Part shown: positions 14,465-21,573 of the stretch, piece after piece
How the letters are laid out: each line of letters starts with the position of its first letter
Numbering within the stretch: position 1 is the first letter of the stretch
Origin: Anaerolineae bacterium
Lineage (GTDB): Bacteria > Chloroflexota > Anaerolineae > E26-bin7
Assembly: GCA_029933115.1 (NCBI GenBank)
Contig: JAOZOT010000005.1
Span: 1-34,779, forward strand
DNA: 34,779 nt
Direction: 5' to 3'
Position numbers and translations under genes: made by a program
Notes under the pieces: model-generated
Told to the model about the DNA's origin: nothing
The model's database searches: none
The model's input: the letters and a program-made list of their open reading frames with translations, nothing else

Positions 14465-14580
14465 TCCTTCAGCACCTCCTCCAGCATACGTTTGAAGCGC
14501 TCGTCGGGCTTTCCCCACGGCCAGTAGAAGCGCACGCGGCGGGATGGCTGTTGCCATTCGTTAATGAACTGAATAGTCAT
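14461..14580 (-). CDS. 39-residue hypothetical protein
   Basis: A short gene from the ATG at 14580 to the TGA at 14463-14461. It overlaps the upstream stop and the downstream start, each as ATGA. It reads MTIQFINEWQ...VRFYWPWGKPDERFKRML and carries the GGAGGTGCTGAAGGA site of the next gene. The double overlap and the good site GGAGGTGTTTGGG upstream argue that it is translated. The function is unknown. Confidence 0.6.
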   Translation of the reverse strand: MTIQFINEWQQPSRRVRFYWPWGKPDERFKRMLEEVLKE

Positions 14581-14927
14581 TGTATCCCAAACACCTCCAC
14601 CTGTTTCGCTTCCCGCTCTTCACCTGAAAGAATAAGCTTACCCGTCCGCCGCAGCCAGCCCCGCTTCACCGCACTACGTGTCACCAGCATATCTTTGGCG
14701 CGGTTGTCAAGCTGCCGCTGTAGCGCCTGGTATTCCTCCTCGGTGGCCGCGTAGTAGTAGCCCGCATCGTCGGCGCAGATCGGATGTCCCTGCCGCCGTA
14801 GCTCCCGCACCATCGTGCGTATCTGCCGCTCGGAGCAGCCGCATAAAGCAGCGAGCATCGGAGCCGTGACGGCGTTCTCACGGCCCCGATGCCTGGTCAT
14901 TATGAGTGTAAGGAAGCTAGTGAGCAT
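14577..14927 (-). CDS. helix-turn-helix protein
   Basis: A 116-residue basic protein starting at the ATG at 14927 (GGAGTAATA upstream). Residues 18-47 are a helix-turn-helix with a winged-helix look: TAPMLAALCGCSERQIRTMV, then RELRRQGHPICADDAGYYYA. A helix with EEEYQALQRQLDNRAKD follows. This arrangement is common in phage proteins near replication modules, where it binds DNA. Whether it represses genes or helps replication cannot be told. Confidence 0.7.
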   Translation of the reverse strand: MLTSFLTLIMTRHRGRENAVTAPMLAALCGCSERQIRTMVRELRRQGHPICADDAGYYYAATEEEYQALQRQLDNRAKDMLVTRSAVKRGWLRRTGKLILSGEEREAKQVEVFGIQ

Positions 14928-14929
14928 TA

Positions 14930-15448
14930 TTACTCCGGCGTTCCTGCCGGTAGCGCCGTGCGGAACAGGTTTAATTTAGCCGGCAGCCTCCCGGTCTCCA
15001 TTGCCTTTGCGAGTTGCGGGCGCATCGTTTCCAGAAGATTCTCGCCACCCTTCGTCGCCAAGTATCCGCCCAGGCTTCGATATGCCGCTTCGCGCTTGAT
15101 CCCGTCGGGGCTTTCCAGCACGAAGGTCAGCAGGTGCTCGATGTGCGTCTGCCAGCGCCGGGTATAGACGTCGTTCTCGTTGATCCTGACTTTCTGGTAA
15201 TTCCGCTGCGCCAGGTGAAGGTCTTCCGGCTCTTCGAGCAGCGGCATTTTGAACAAGAGCAGCGGCGCGTCGTCGTATTTCTCTTCGTCACTATACCTGA
15301 GTTTGAGCGAGCAGACAATCAGATTTTCCTGCGGGAAGTAGGTTGGCGGCACGTGTATCTGGATATAGTTCGAGTAACGCGAGAGGAATACATTGAGCTT
15401 GGCCAGGCTCTCAGCCATAGGGATACTTGTATGATCGTATTTTGGCAT
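14930..15448 (-). CDS. hypothetical protein
   Basis: A 172-residue protein starting at the ATG at 15448, behind GAGGTTGTGAT. It has a beta-rich first half (NYIQIHVPPTYFPQENLIVC, then KLRYSDEEKYDD) and a helical second half (YTRRWQTHIEHLLTFVLE, then SLGGYLATKGGENLLETM). No motif is recognised. It has no signal peptide or membrane span. It lies between the lytic transglycosylase and the helix-turn-helix gene. Confidence 0.6.
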   Translation of the reverse strand: MPKYDHTSIPMAESLAKLNVFLSRYSNYIQIHVPPTYFPQENLIVCSLKLRYSDEEKYDDAPLLLFKMPLLEEPEDLHLAQRNYQKVRINENDVYTRRWQTHIEHLLTFVLESPDGIKREAAYRSLGGYLATKGGENLLETMRPQLAKAMETGRLPAKLNLFRTALPAGTPE

Positions 15449-15449
15449 A

Positions 15450-16154
15450 TCACAACCTCGTCATCCATTCCGGCGGCTCCCAGTCCCTCAGTTGCAGCCG
15501 GTAGATATTGTAATCGCGGCGCACCTTGCGGGCATACTTGCCCACTCGCTTTGCGTAAGGCGAATTGTAACGTTGCACCGCCAGCCACATATCGTCGGTG
15601 CTGCCCAGCCGATGAGATAGCACCAGCGTGCCTACGTAGATATTCGTGGCCGGATCGTAGTAATCGTCGCCTGGTGCATATTTCGCATAATAGCACGGCT
15701 TCCATTGCATCAACCCGCATTCCCCGGCGCGTCCATTTATGTTAATTCTGAAATCGCTTTCAACGTCAATCATCGCCAGGAGCAAGCATACCGCCTCATC
15801 TGCGGGCGCGTTTATATGCGGCAGGCCTTGCTCAATAATCGCCGCCGCAATCTCCCGCGCATTGCCCGGATGCCCGCGCTCGGCAATCATATGGACGCAG
15901 AAGGCGCGTAAATCAACGGCAACGGGGGAGCAGCCGTCGGAGTCGGAGAGAGCGCCTTCTGCGCCCGCCGAAGTTCCCGCACGCGCCGGAACTACAGCGC
16001 ATATTTTCACCAGCAGCGCAAACGCCAGTATCATCATCAGCCAGAAGCCCAGCCTGTAAACGCTGTATCTCCTGAGCCGAAGCTTAGTCTGGCGATGCGC
16101 CGCCGTCATTTGATTGATTAATCTCTCGTTCACTGTTTCGCGTCCGTCCATCAT
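15450..16154 (-). CDS. membrane-anchored lytic transglycosylase (SLT domain)
   Basis: A 234-residue protein from the ATG at 16154 (GGGGAGGCTG upstream), which makes it overlap the DnaA-like gene by 71 nt. There is an in-frame ATG at 16109 as an alternative start. Residues 36-55 form one membrane span preceded by a basic segment, so the enzyme domain faces outward. The SLT domain covers about 118-215: MIDVESDF with catalytic Glu132, GRAGECGLMQWKP, DDYYDPATNIYVGTLVLSHR, and AVQRYNSP with the family Tyr. It cleaves peptidoglycan glycan strands. It is far from the lysis genes, so entry, superinfection exclusion or local wall opening are alternatives to lysis. Confidence 0.85.
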   Translation of the reverse strand: MMDGRETVNERLINQMTAAHRQTKLRLRRYSVYRLGFWLMMILAFALLVKICAVVPARAGTSAGAEGALSDSDGCSPVAVDLRAFCVHMIAERGHPGNAREIAAAIIEQGLPHINAPADEAVCLLLAMIDVESDFRININGRAGECGLMQWKPCYYAKYAPGDDYYDPATNIYVGTLVLSHRLGSTDDMWLAVQRYNSPYAKRVGKYARKVRRDYNIYRLQLRDWEPPEWMTRL

Positions 16155-16491
16155 CAGCCTCCCCGGTTGGCTTTACCACTATCGGCACCGGCTGCGGCTC
16201 TTCGCCGCTCTGCCAGTAATACTCGCATATTTCAACCATGCGCCTTAACCGCTGATCTGATTTGATAAGTTCGGCCATTTCGCGATGCTGTTTCATCGGG
16301 CTGTAAGGGTTTGAGCGGTTGAGCGCTTGCGCTATATCGTCAAAAGTGAGATTCGTGTTTTTACGCGCGATGTAATAAAACACCTTCCGCGCTTCCCTGT
16401 ATCTTGCGCGCCTATTTTTAGAGCGTAAGGTCTGTGGCGTCAAGTAATACGCTTTCGCCACCACTTCTACCAGTTCGTCAAGAGGATGCAT
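16084..16491 (-). CDS. DnaA domain IV-like DNA-binding protein
   Basis: A 135-residue protein; I prefer the ATG at 16491 because the first ATG (16500) is too close to GGAGA. Residues 5-70 align by eye with DnaA domain IV: LVEVVAKAYYLTPQTLRSKN, RRARYREARKVFYYIARKN, then LTFDDIAQALN. The DnaA signature GRDHTTVLHA is replaced by a segment with RSNPYSPMKQH, so contacts to DnaA-box bases may be lost or changed. No AAA+ domain is present. It could compete with or redirect host DnaA, or act in phage replication control. The C-terminal 40 residues are polar and partly shared with the overlapping gene. Confidence 0.7.
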   Translation of the reverse strand: MHPLDELVEVVAKAYYLTPQTLRSKNRRARYREARKVFYYIARKNTNLTFDDIAQALNRSNPYSPMKQHREMAELIKSDQRLRRMVEICEYYWQSGEEPQPVPIVVKPTGEADDGRTRNSEREINQSNDGGASPD

Positions 16492-16837
16492 TTCCGGCAT
16501 TCTCCTTCAACTCCTCGCGCAAACGCGCTATCTGCTTCTCCAGCGAGCGGATGCGCTTGTCGGCGGACTGATTATACTTGCGCTTTTTACGCAGCGTCTC
16601 GCTTAGCGCCTTTTCCGCCGCATTGAGTTGCATACGTTTAAATTCTTTCAATTTGGTGTCCATCATAATGTAACCTACCTCAATACCTGTCGGCGTAGAG
16701 TTGAACCATATATTTTCGCCCATTGGCTTGATAGCATCAATCCGCCGAAGCGTCTGCCGCGTAAGCATCCACGAACGTGCATAACCAAATAGAGTGAATG
16801 CGATAATAAATATCAATCCCCATCCCCACCAGGTCAT
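16478..16837 (-). CDS. membrane-anchored coiled-coil protein
   Basis: A 119-residue protein starting at the ATG at 16837 with GGGAGGCAATGAA upstream and an ATGA overlap. An N-terminal membrane span, WWGWGLIFIIAFTLFGYA (about 3-20), is followed by a basic helix. A long C-terminal coiled coil covers about 70-115, with ADKRIRSLEKQIARLREEL. This is the third small gene here with a span plus a coiled coil (compare 11611-11736 with 11415-11618, and 12159-12545). The function is unknown. A membrane tether for phage DNA or replication is a guess. Confidence 0.65.
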   Translation of the reverse strand: MTWWGWGLIFIIAFTLFGYARSWMLTRQTLRRIDAIKPMGENIWFNSTPTGIEVGYIMMDTKLKEFKRMQLNAAEKALSETLRKKRKYNQSADKRIRSLEKQIARLREELKENAGNASS

Positions 16838-17067
16838 TTCATTGCCTCCCTGAAATTCTTCTCCCACCACCATTGGTCTACCCAGACGCCTTCGGGTCGC
16901 GTCTCGCCCTCAAACAACTCATCCTGCCGATCGTCATATGTCCTATCGTGCAGCACGGACTTCGGTATCCAGATGGCGCTGTCCTCATCGTGCCCCACCA
17001 GCACTGCACGGTCGGTTTCGCGCAATATTGCGCCAGCAATGAAGCGCATTTCAACCTGGAATGGCAT
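16834..17067 (-). CDS. small hypothetical protein
   Basis: A 77-residue protein from the ATG at 17067. It reads FIAGAILRETDRAVLVGHDE, then WIPKSVLHD, an acidic stretch, and an aromatic end WVDQWWWEKN. The pattern 'AILRET-KAxLV...WIPKSVI' recurs in small phage and mobile-element proteins of unknown function. It directly follows the methyltransferase remnant (TAATG overlap). Confidence 0.65.
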   Translation of the reverse strand: MPFQVEMRFIAGAILRETDRAVLVGHDEDSAIWIPKSVLHDRTYDDRQDELFEGETRPEGVWVDQWWWEKNFREAMK

Positions 17068-17195
17068 TATCGTTTTCCCTCAAATGGCGGGCTGGTCACA
17101 ACCGCCTGCACAAGCCCATCGGGTAGCTCCCGCAGCCTGTCAAGCACATCGCCCACAAGGATGGTGTTTATCACGCGCGCACTTGGGCTAGTCAT
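17067..17195 (-). pseudogene. truncated DNA methyltransferase (N-terminal 42 residues)
   Basis: A 42-codon frame from the ATG at 17195 (ATGA overlap, GGAGATGAACG upstream) to the TAA at 17069-17067. It reads INTILVGDVLDRLRELPDG, then QAVVTSPPFEGKR, then stop. This is the start of an N4-cytosine/N6-adenine beta-class methyltransferase. 'GD-x-L..L..LPDG-V' is followed by the catalytic motif IV TSPPY, with Phe in place of Tyr here. Functional enzymes run 200-300 residues or more. The SAM-binding FxGxG motif and target domain are absent. The remnant is translatable but cannot methylate DNA. A new role as a leader peptide that couples translation is possible. Confidence 0.75.
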
Positions 17196-17872
17196 CGTTC
17201 ATCTCCGGTTAAACTTTGAATACAGTGGTCAATCATCTTACGGAATTGAGAGAGCGTCAGTTTCTGGTTGGCATAGCTATCACGAAGGGGATACTTATAC
17301 CATCTCAGTTGATAGTTGGTGGGCTTGTAATGAAAGTTTGGGCGCACCAGGAGGCAATCGGGAGTGTGGTGGTTGTTAGCGCAGAAAGCGCGCCACTTGT
17401 CCTTGTAATCACAGGTGCAATGCGCCCAGCAGCCATACCCGTCATTCCACTCAATCCCCATTTCGTCGCAGAGTTGTTTCATAACCCTGCGCTTGAACTC
17501 ACGGGTAACTTCCCACTCCGTGACCTCGTCGTCACCGCTTGCCATAAGCATTTCACTGTGGACTTTGTGCTTTTCTTCGTCGTCTGCAAGCCGCCGTTCC
17601 AGTTCCGACTGGTAGCAATCAGGGCGATGCTTGTTCGCCTCAACCCATTCGTATTCCTTGTCGGCATAGCCACAGGTGCAATCGCCCCAGTAGTAGGGGA
17701 ACACGGAAAACACATCGTTTTCAAACTCCTCAATGCGACGATAACCCCACTCATCCTCGCGGTCGGGCGTGCAGGCGTCAAAAAGCCGCTCCAATTCTTT
17801 CTCGTAACCGGCGTCGCGTGGCACTGGATACTCGCCACGTGAATTGCCGAAAAAGTAATTGCCCAACTCCAT
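17192..17872 (-). CDS. hypothetical protein with two Cys/His repeats
   Basis: A 226-residue protein starting at the ATG at 17872, which overlaps the upstream TGA as TGATG. Two similar units occur: CTCGYADKEYEWVEANKHRP followed by DC (about residues 65-86), and CTCDYKDKWRAFCANNHHTP followed by DC (about 150-171). Both follow the plan C-x-C-(D/G)Y...H-x-PDC. After the second comes PNFHYKP and RWYKYPLRDSY. I recognise the second unit plus the 'RPNF-HKP...RWYKYP' end from phage hypothetical proteins, but no function is known. Each unit probably binds one zinc. Confidence 0.7.
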   Translation of the reverse strand: MELGNYFFGNSRGEYPVPRDAGYEKELERLFDACTPDREDEWGYRRIEEFENDVFSVFPYYWGDCTCGYADKEYEWVEANKHRPDCYQSELERRLADDEEKHKVHSEMLMASGDDEVTEWEVTREFKRRVMKQLCDEMGIEWNDGYGCWAHCTCDYKDKWRAFCANNHHTPDCLLVRPNFHYKPTNYQLRWYKYPLRDSYANQKLTLSQFRKMIDHCIQSLTGDER

Positions 17873-18177
17873 CAACTGTTTTCCTCCTCCAGCAAGCTTC
17901 CCAGTATCGCGCAATAGTTCATCAGGTCTGCTATCAGCCCGTCGCGCCCTTCAGGATGCGAGATGCCACGTGTAGCTGAGATAGCCCGTAACACGTGCTT
18001 CATCAGATAGATGGCGCAGACCTGTGACGCGGGGATACCCAGCAAGCCCCCAATGAACTTGAAGTTGTAGTTCACATCGTCTCGGTTTATCGTGTATGCA
18101 GGCGACTTCCCGCCCATCACCTGCCGCCGTAACTTCTCAATCCTGGCGAAATATGCCTCTCGTTCAGTATGTTTCAT
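17872..18177 (-). CDS. DUF6378-like protein
   Basis: A 101-residue protein from the ATG at 18177 (GAGGAAGCTGATACA upstream). It has the plan of phage DUF6378 proteins: a basic helix, NYNFKFIGGLLG, then LMKHVLRAISATRG and a final DGLIADLMNYCAILGSLL helix with Asp. This all-helical fold with acidic residues recalls nucleotide pyrophosphohydrolases, but the metal-binding EExxE motif is not obvious, so an enzymatic role is not shown. The family assignment is from memory of the motif order. Confidence 0.65.
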   Translation of the reverse strand: MKHTEREAYFARIEKLRRQVMGGKSPAYTINRDDVNYNFKFIGGLLGIPASQVCAIYLMKHVLRAISATRGISHPEGRDGLIADLMNYCAILGSLLEEENS

Positions 18178-18190
18178 TGTATCAGCTTCC

Positions 18191-18310
18191 TCAAATAAGG
18201 GGCGGGCAAACCCCAGGAGACTTCACAGCGCCCGCCCCCGTTCCGATTTTCACGCGCCGCTCTTTTTCAGTCAGGACAATACGGCGGCGCTTATGTGTTT
18301 GGTGGCTCAA
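18191..18310 (-). CDS. possible 39-residue basic protein with TTG start
   Basis: A frame from a TTG (18310-18308) that overlaps the SbcD-SbcC stop as TTGA, with GGAGGTTGTGAG just upstream, to the TGA at 18193-18191. It reads SHQTHKRRRIVLTEKERRVK, then IGTGAGAVKS and a short end. It fills the only gap in this part of the operon and has the overlap style of its neighbours. The non-ATG start and a GC-rich inverted repeat in its second half lower confidence. Confidence 0.45.
   Translation of the reverse strand: MSHQTHKRRRIVLTEKERRVKIGTGAGAVKSPGVCPPLI
18199..18238 (-). terminator. GC-rich inverted repeat after the SbcD-SbcC gene
   Basis: GGGGCGGGC (18199-18207) pairs with GCCCGCCCC (18230-18238) across a 22-nt loop. 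In the direction of transcription the stem is followed by TTATTT, a short T-rich run. It could be a weak terminator or attenuator that lowers expression of the 17 kb of genes beyond, or an mRNA stabiliser. It shares GGGGGCGGGCG with the hairpin at 2021-2049. Confidence 0.4.
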
Positions 18311-21300
18311 CTCACAACCTCCATTACCGCCCCGCCCCCGCGCTTTTCCAGGTATACGCGGGTCGGGAATTCGTTTATCAGCGGCGTGGCGTGCGTCACC
18401 ACAAGCACCTGTTTGAAGTGCGAGACGAACCGCTTCAGCACGTCCACCATCCGGCGACGGTTATCGGTATCAAGCGCATCGAAGGCCTCGTCCACGATAA
18501 ATATCTCCATTCGCTTGCCCTCGCGCTGCGCCTGGTAGACCGCCAGCGCCAGCCTGAGCGCCAGCTTTACCATCTTGCGCTCACCGCCGCTGAAGGTGGC
18601 AACCTCGCGTTCACTTTCGCCGTCGCTCACGAGTATGTCCAGCACCTCACGCTGCTTCCCGCTCTTGGTGGAGCCAAGCGTGCTGAGAGTCACGCGGAAG
18701 TCCTGTCCTTCAAGTATGTCGTCCAAAATCGCCTGTATCTGCGGGACGGCGGCCTCGATGAGCAATTGCGGTATCCCATCTTTACCAAAGGCCTCGGCAA
18801 TCAGCGCATATTGAGCAATAAGTATTTCGTGCTTTTCAATTTCCGCCTTCAGCGAACGCACCTCGTTATCAGCCTGGCGCACAGTTGCGATGCGCTCTTG
18901 CAGCGCGGCAACTTCGCCAACGTGCTTCTCGTGCGATTGCCGCGCCTGGGCTAAAAGCTGCTCCGCAACGTCGCGCTCGGCTTCAAGCTGCTTCTCGGTT
19001 TCATCAGGTTCATCACAAGCGGCAAACGCTTCTTTCTTTTCAGCGAGTATCGCCTGATAGCGTTCCACCTCAGCTTCGTAATCGGCAAGCTGCTCGCGAA
19101 GTTCGGGTAAAGCGGCTTCCTGCCCCTTGATCTCGGCAAGGCGTTGCTTTGCCTGCTGCCCGCTCTTGAGGCGAGCCTGCAATGTCTGCCGCATAACTTT
19201 CAGCGCTTCAAAGTTCACGTCTGGCAGCGCCGCCAGCGCCTTCTCGTGCTCGATCACCGACCGTTTCAATTCGGGTATTCTAGATTTTGCCTCCCGCGCT
19301 TTATCCATAAACTTACAAGGCGGGATTTTCATAGGGCTGTCGCAATTGAGTTCCGGATCGTCTATAAGCGCCGCTTCTGCTTCGGCGTCGGCAAGCTCTT
19401 TACGCGCCGCCTGAAGATTGCTGCGAGTTTGAATTAATAAAGTTTCAGCCTGTAGCTTATCCTCTATATCGGCCAGTTCGCTTTCGGTATCCGCCAGTGA
19501 CGCAAGCGCTTCTATCAGGCGTTGCTTATCTTCGCCGCCGTTTTCCACTTCCTTGATTTTCTGCTCGGTCAGGGATACGCGCTTCTGGGCGTTGAGCAAG
19601 TCCTGCCCGGCGTCCTTGACGGCCTGCTCAAGCTCGGAGCGTTCCTTGTATTTCGCCTTCAGCGCCGCCGCCTTCTCCCGGATTCTCTGTATATCAGCTT
19701 CTTGCTGCTCAATGTTGTCAGCGGCTTTGTCACGCTCGGCGGTGGCCGTTTCAATAGCCTGCTGGATTTCAGGCAGCTTAGCAGCAAGCTCTTGCTGCCT
19801 GTTTTGCTGCAATTGCAGCGAATCGCGCTTCGATGCGAACTCCGAACGCTTATCCTTTGCCCGCTCGTGAATGATTTCAAAGCGCTCAGCTCTAACCAGT
19901 TTTCCGAGCACCGCCTTTCGTTCACGCGGCGGAAGCTCGGTGAGGTCACCGGCGCTGAACTGCGACGAAAAGATAGTGGCAAGCACCAGTTCCTTAGACC
20001 CTATAAGCTGCTCAATCGCGGATTCAAACTCGCGGACTTTAGGGCCAGCAATAGCCTCGGTTTCGTTCTCACGATAAAGGTATGCGTCCTGCTGCGTTCG
20101 CGCTGCGTCAATGAGCCTGCTGGCGGTGTAAGTTTCGCCACCACTCACGAACTCCACCTCTATCAGCGCTTCGCCGTCCGCCCCGCGCGTCACCTGCTCA
20201 TAGAATCCGGGGCGGCTTGGCCACTCGCCATAGAAGCAGGCCAGCACGGATTCAATCAGAAACGTCTTGCCGCTGCCGTTATCGCCAGCGATGCCGATAA
20301 GCTCATTAGAATTGAGAGTAAGCGTAGTATCCTCATGTGGCCCGATGTGCTTCAGCCGGACGCGGCTAACCCGCTCCAGCGAGCCGAGCGCGCCGTTTTC
20401 GCGCGGGAGGTCTTGGGCGAGGTCGTCGATAATGTCATGCACAGCGACATAATTGAATAAGTCGGCGTCCTGCGGGTCTGCAAGCAAGGGACTAAAGGGC
20501 GGACAGCAAGACTGAAACCACTTACCAAAAAGTGCTATTGGCATCTCGTCCACGTTCATATCAGCCGCCCCCTCACGCGCCTTCCGCTCCTGCGGGATGC
20601 GCTCAAATGTCAGGTGCGGCGGATTGAGGCTTATGTCGTCGGGAAGTTCGTAGTCGCGGATACGAACGAAGTCGGCGCTGCGGAATTCCTCTTGGTTGAA
20701 ACGGTAGTGCTCAGCGCCAAGCGTGAAGTAACGCGGCGTGTCGGTGTGGATATGCGTTGCGGTAACGGTGCGTCCTTTTACTTCCAGCACCTCAAAACCA
20801 GGCTCGCACGGCCCCCGATTGTTCCGCTCGGGAACTTCGATGCACATACCTTCCCCGAAGTCCTTCTGCGCTACCGTGCCTACGTAACCGCCAAGCTCCG
20901 GGCGGCTCTCATCCAGCGGCTGGCGTTTGTGGATATCGCCAAGCGCGTAGTAATCTGCGCCGATTTCAATAAGCTGCTCACGTGTGAACACTAGCTCGCG
21001 GTCGGAAGCGTCAAGACTGATGCCGCTTGGCAGCGCGCAGCCCTGCATCTGGCAATGGCCGAGAAATATCACCGGCTTGCCAGCATCATGGCCAACCTGG
21101 GCTTCGAGCCTGAAAGCGTCAAGCTGCTGCTGCACCCGCTGGCGGAACTTGCGCGCAATCTCATCGCGGCTAAGCTCCTGCATTTCGTCGGGCTTGAGCA
21201 ACATGCTCGGATACAGCCACGGCATACACAGCACCACGAGGTCGCTAAAGTGCAGAAATTGCGGGCGTTCCCATACGTGAATGCGCTCATTTCCGAGCGG

Positions 21301-21573
21301 CGCGATTGCCGAACGCCCCAGCCCGAATGCCAGATCGTGCTGGCCTGATATGAGAACGCTTTCGCATTCTAGGTCTTCCAGGAATACTTGCGACATCGTG
21401 ACAAGCTCGCCGGTGCTCGCCTGGGAATCGCCAACCAGCGGGTTATCAAACCAGTCGCCAGCGTTGAGATAGTAATCAATGCTTTCCTGCTCAAGCATTT
21501 GCCGGAATACGGCATCTATGATTTCGCGCCGTTTGCCGTTTAGGTGATGGTCTGCTGAGATAAGAATTTTCAT
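18307..21573 (-). CDS. single-chain SbcD-SbcC (Mre11-Rad50) DNA repair nuclease-ATPase
   Basis: A 1088-residue fusion starting at the ATG at 21573 (ATGA overlap, GGGGAGCAACGAA upstream). Residues 1 to about 300 are a metallophosphoesterase of the SbcD/Mre11 type: ADHH (7-10), NAGDWFD (37-43), SGQHD (76-80, Gln for the usual Asn), LGHCQ (171-175), LGDIH (211-215). From about 400 the SbcC/Rad50 ATPase begins, with Walker A GDNGSGKT at about 429-436. Long coiled coils follow, with a hook CDSPMKIPPC at about 742-751 (C-x8-C, not CxxC). Then come the signature TFSGGERK at about 991-998, Walker B IFIVDEAFDALD at about 1021-1032 and VVTHAT. The complex opens, tethers and trims DNA ends. SbcD and SbcC are normally two proteins (T4 gp47 and gp46). 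Confidence 0.92.
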   Translation of the reverse strand: MKILISADHHLNGKRREIIDAVFRQMLEQESIDYYLNAGDWFDNPLVGDSQASTGELVTMSQVFLEDLECESVLISGQHDLAFGLGRSAIAPLGNERIHVWERPQFLHFSDLVVLCMPWLYPSMLLKPDEMQELSRDEIARKFRQRVQQQLDAFRLEAQVGHDAGKPVIFLGHCQMQGCALPSGISLDASDRELVFTREQLIEIGADYYALGDIHKRQPLDESRPELGGYVGTVAQKDFGEGMCIEVPERNNRGPCEPGFEVLEVKGRTVTATHIHTDTPRYFTLGAEHYRFNQEEFRSADFVRIRDYELPDDISLNPPHLTFERIPQERKAREGAADMNVDEMPIALFGKWFQSCCPPFSPLLADPQDADLFNYVAVHDIIDDLAQDLPRENGALGSLERVSRVRLKHIGPHEDTTLTLNSNELIGIAGDNGSGKTFLIESVLACFYGEWPSRPGFYEQVTRGADGEALIEVEFVSGGETYTASRLIDAARTQQDAYLYRENETEAIAGPKVREFESAIEQLIGSKELVLATIFSSQFSAGDLTELPPRERKAVLGKLVRAERFEIIHERAKDKRSEFASKRDSLQLQQNRQQELAAKLPEIQQAIETATAERDKAADNIEQQEADIQRIREKAAALKAKYKERSELEQAVKDAGQDLLNAQKRVSLTEQKIKEVENGGEDKQRLIEALASLADTESELADIEDKLQAETLLIQTRSNLQAARKELADAEAEAALIDDPELNCDSPMKIPPCKFMDKAREAKSRIPELKRSVIEHEKALAALPDVNFEALKVMRQTLQARLKSGQQAKQRLAEIKGQEAALPELREQLADYEAEVERYQAILAEKKEAFAACDEPDETEKQLEAERDVAEQLLAQARQSHEKHVGEVAALQERIATVRQADNEVRSLKAEIEKHEILIAQYALIAEAFGKDGIPQLLIEAAVPQIQAILDDILEGQDFRVTLSTLGSTKSGKQREVLDILVSDGESEREVATFSGGERKMVKLALRLALAVYQAQREGKRMEIFIVDEAFDALDTDNRRRMVDVLKRFVSHFKQVLVVTHATPLINEFPTRVYLEKRGGGAVMEVVS

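Noticed and set aside
19522-20460. 312-codon plus-strand frame
   Set aside because: It is the antisense shadow of the SbcD-SbcC gene, whose motifs are clear in the opposite strand.
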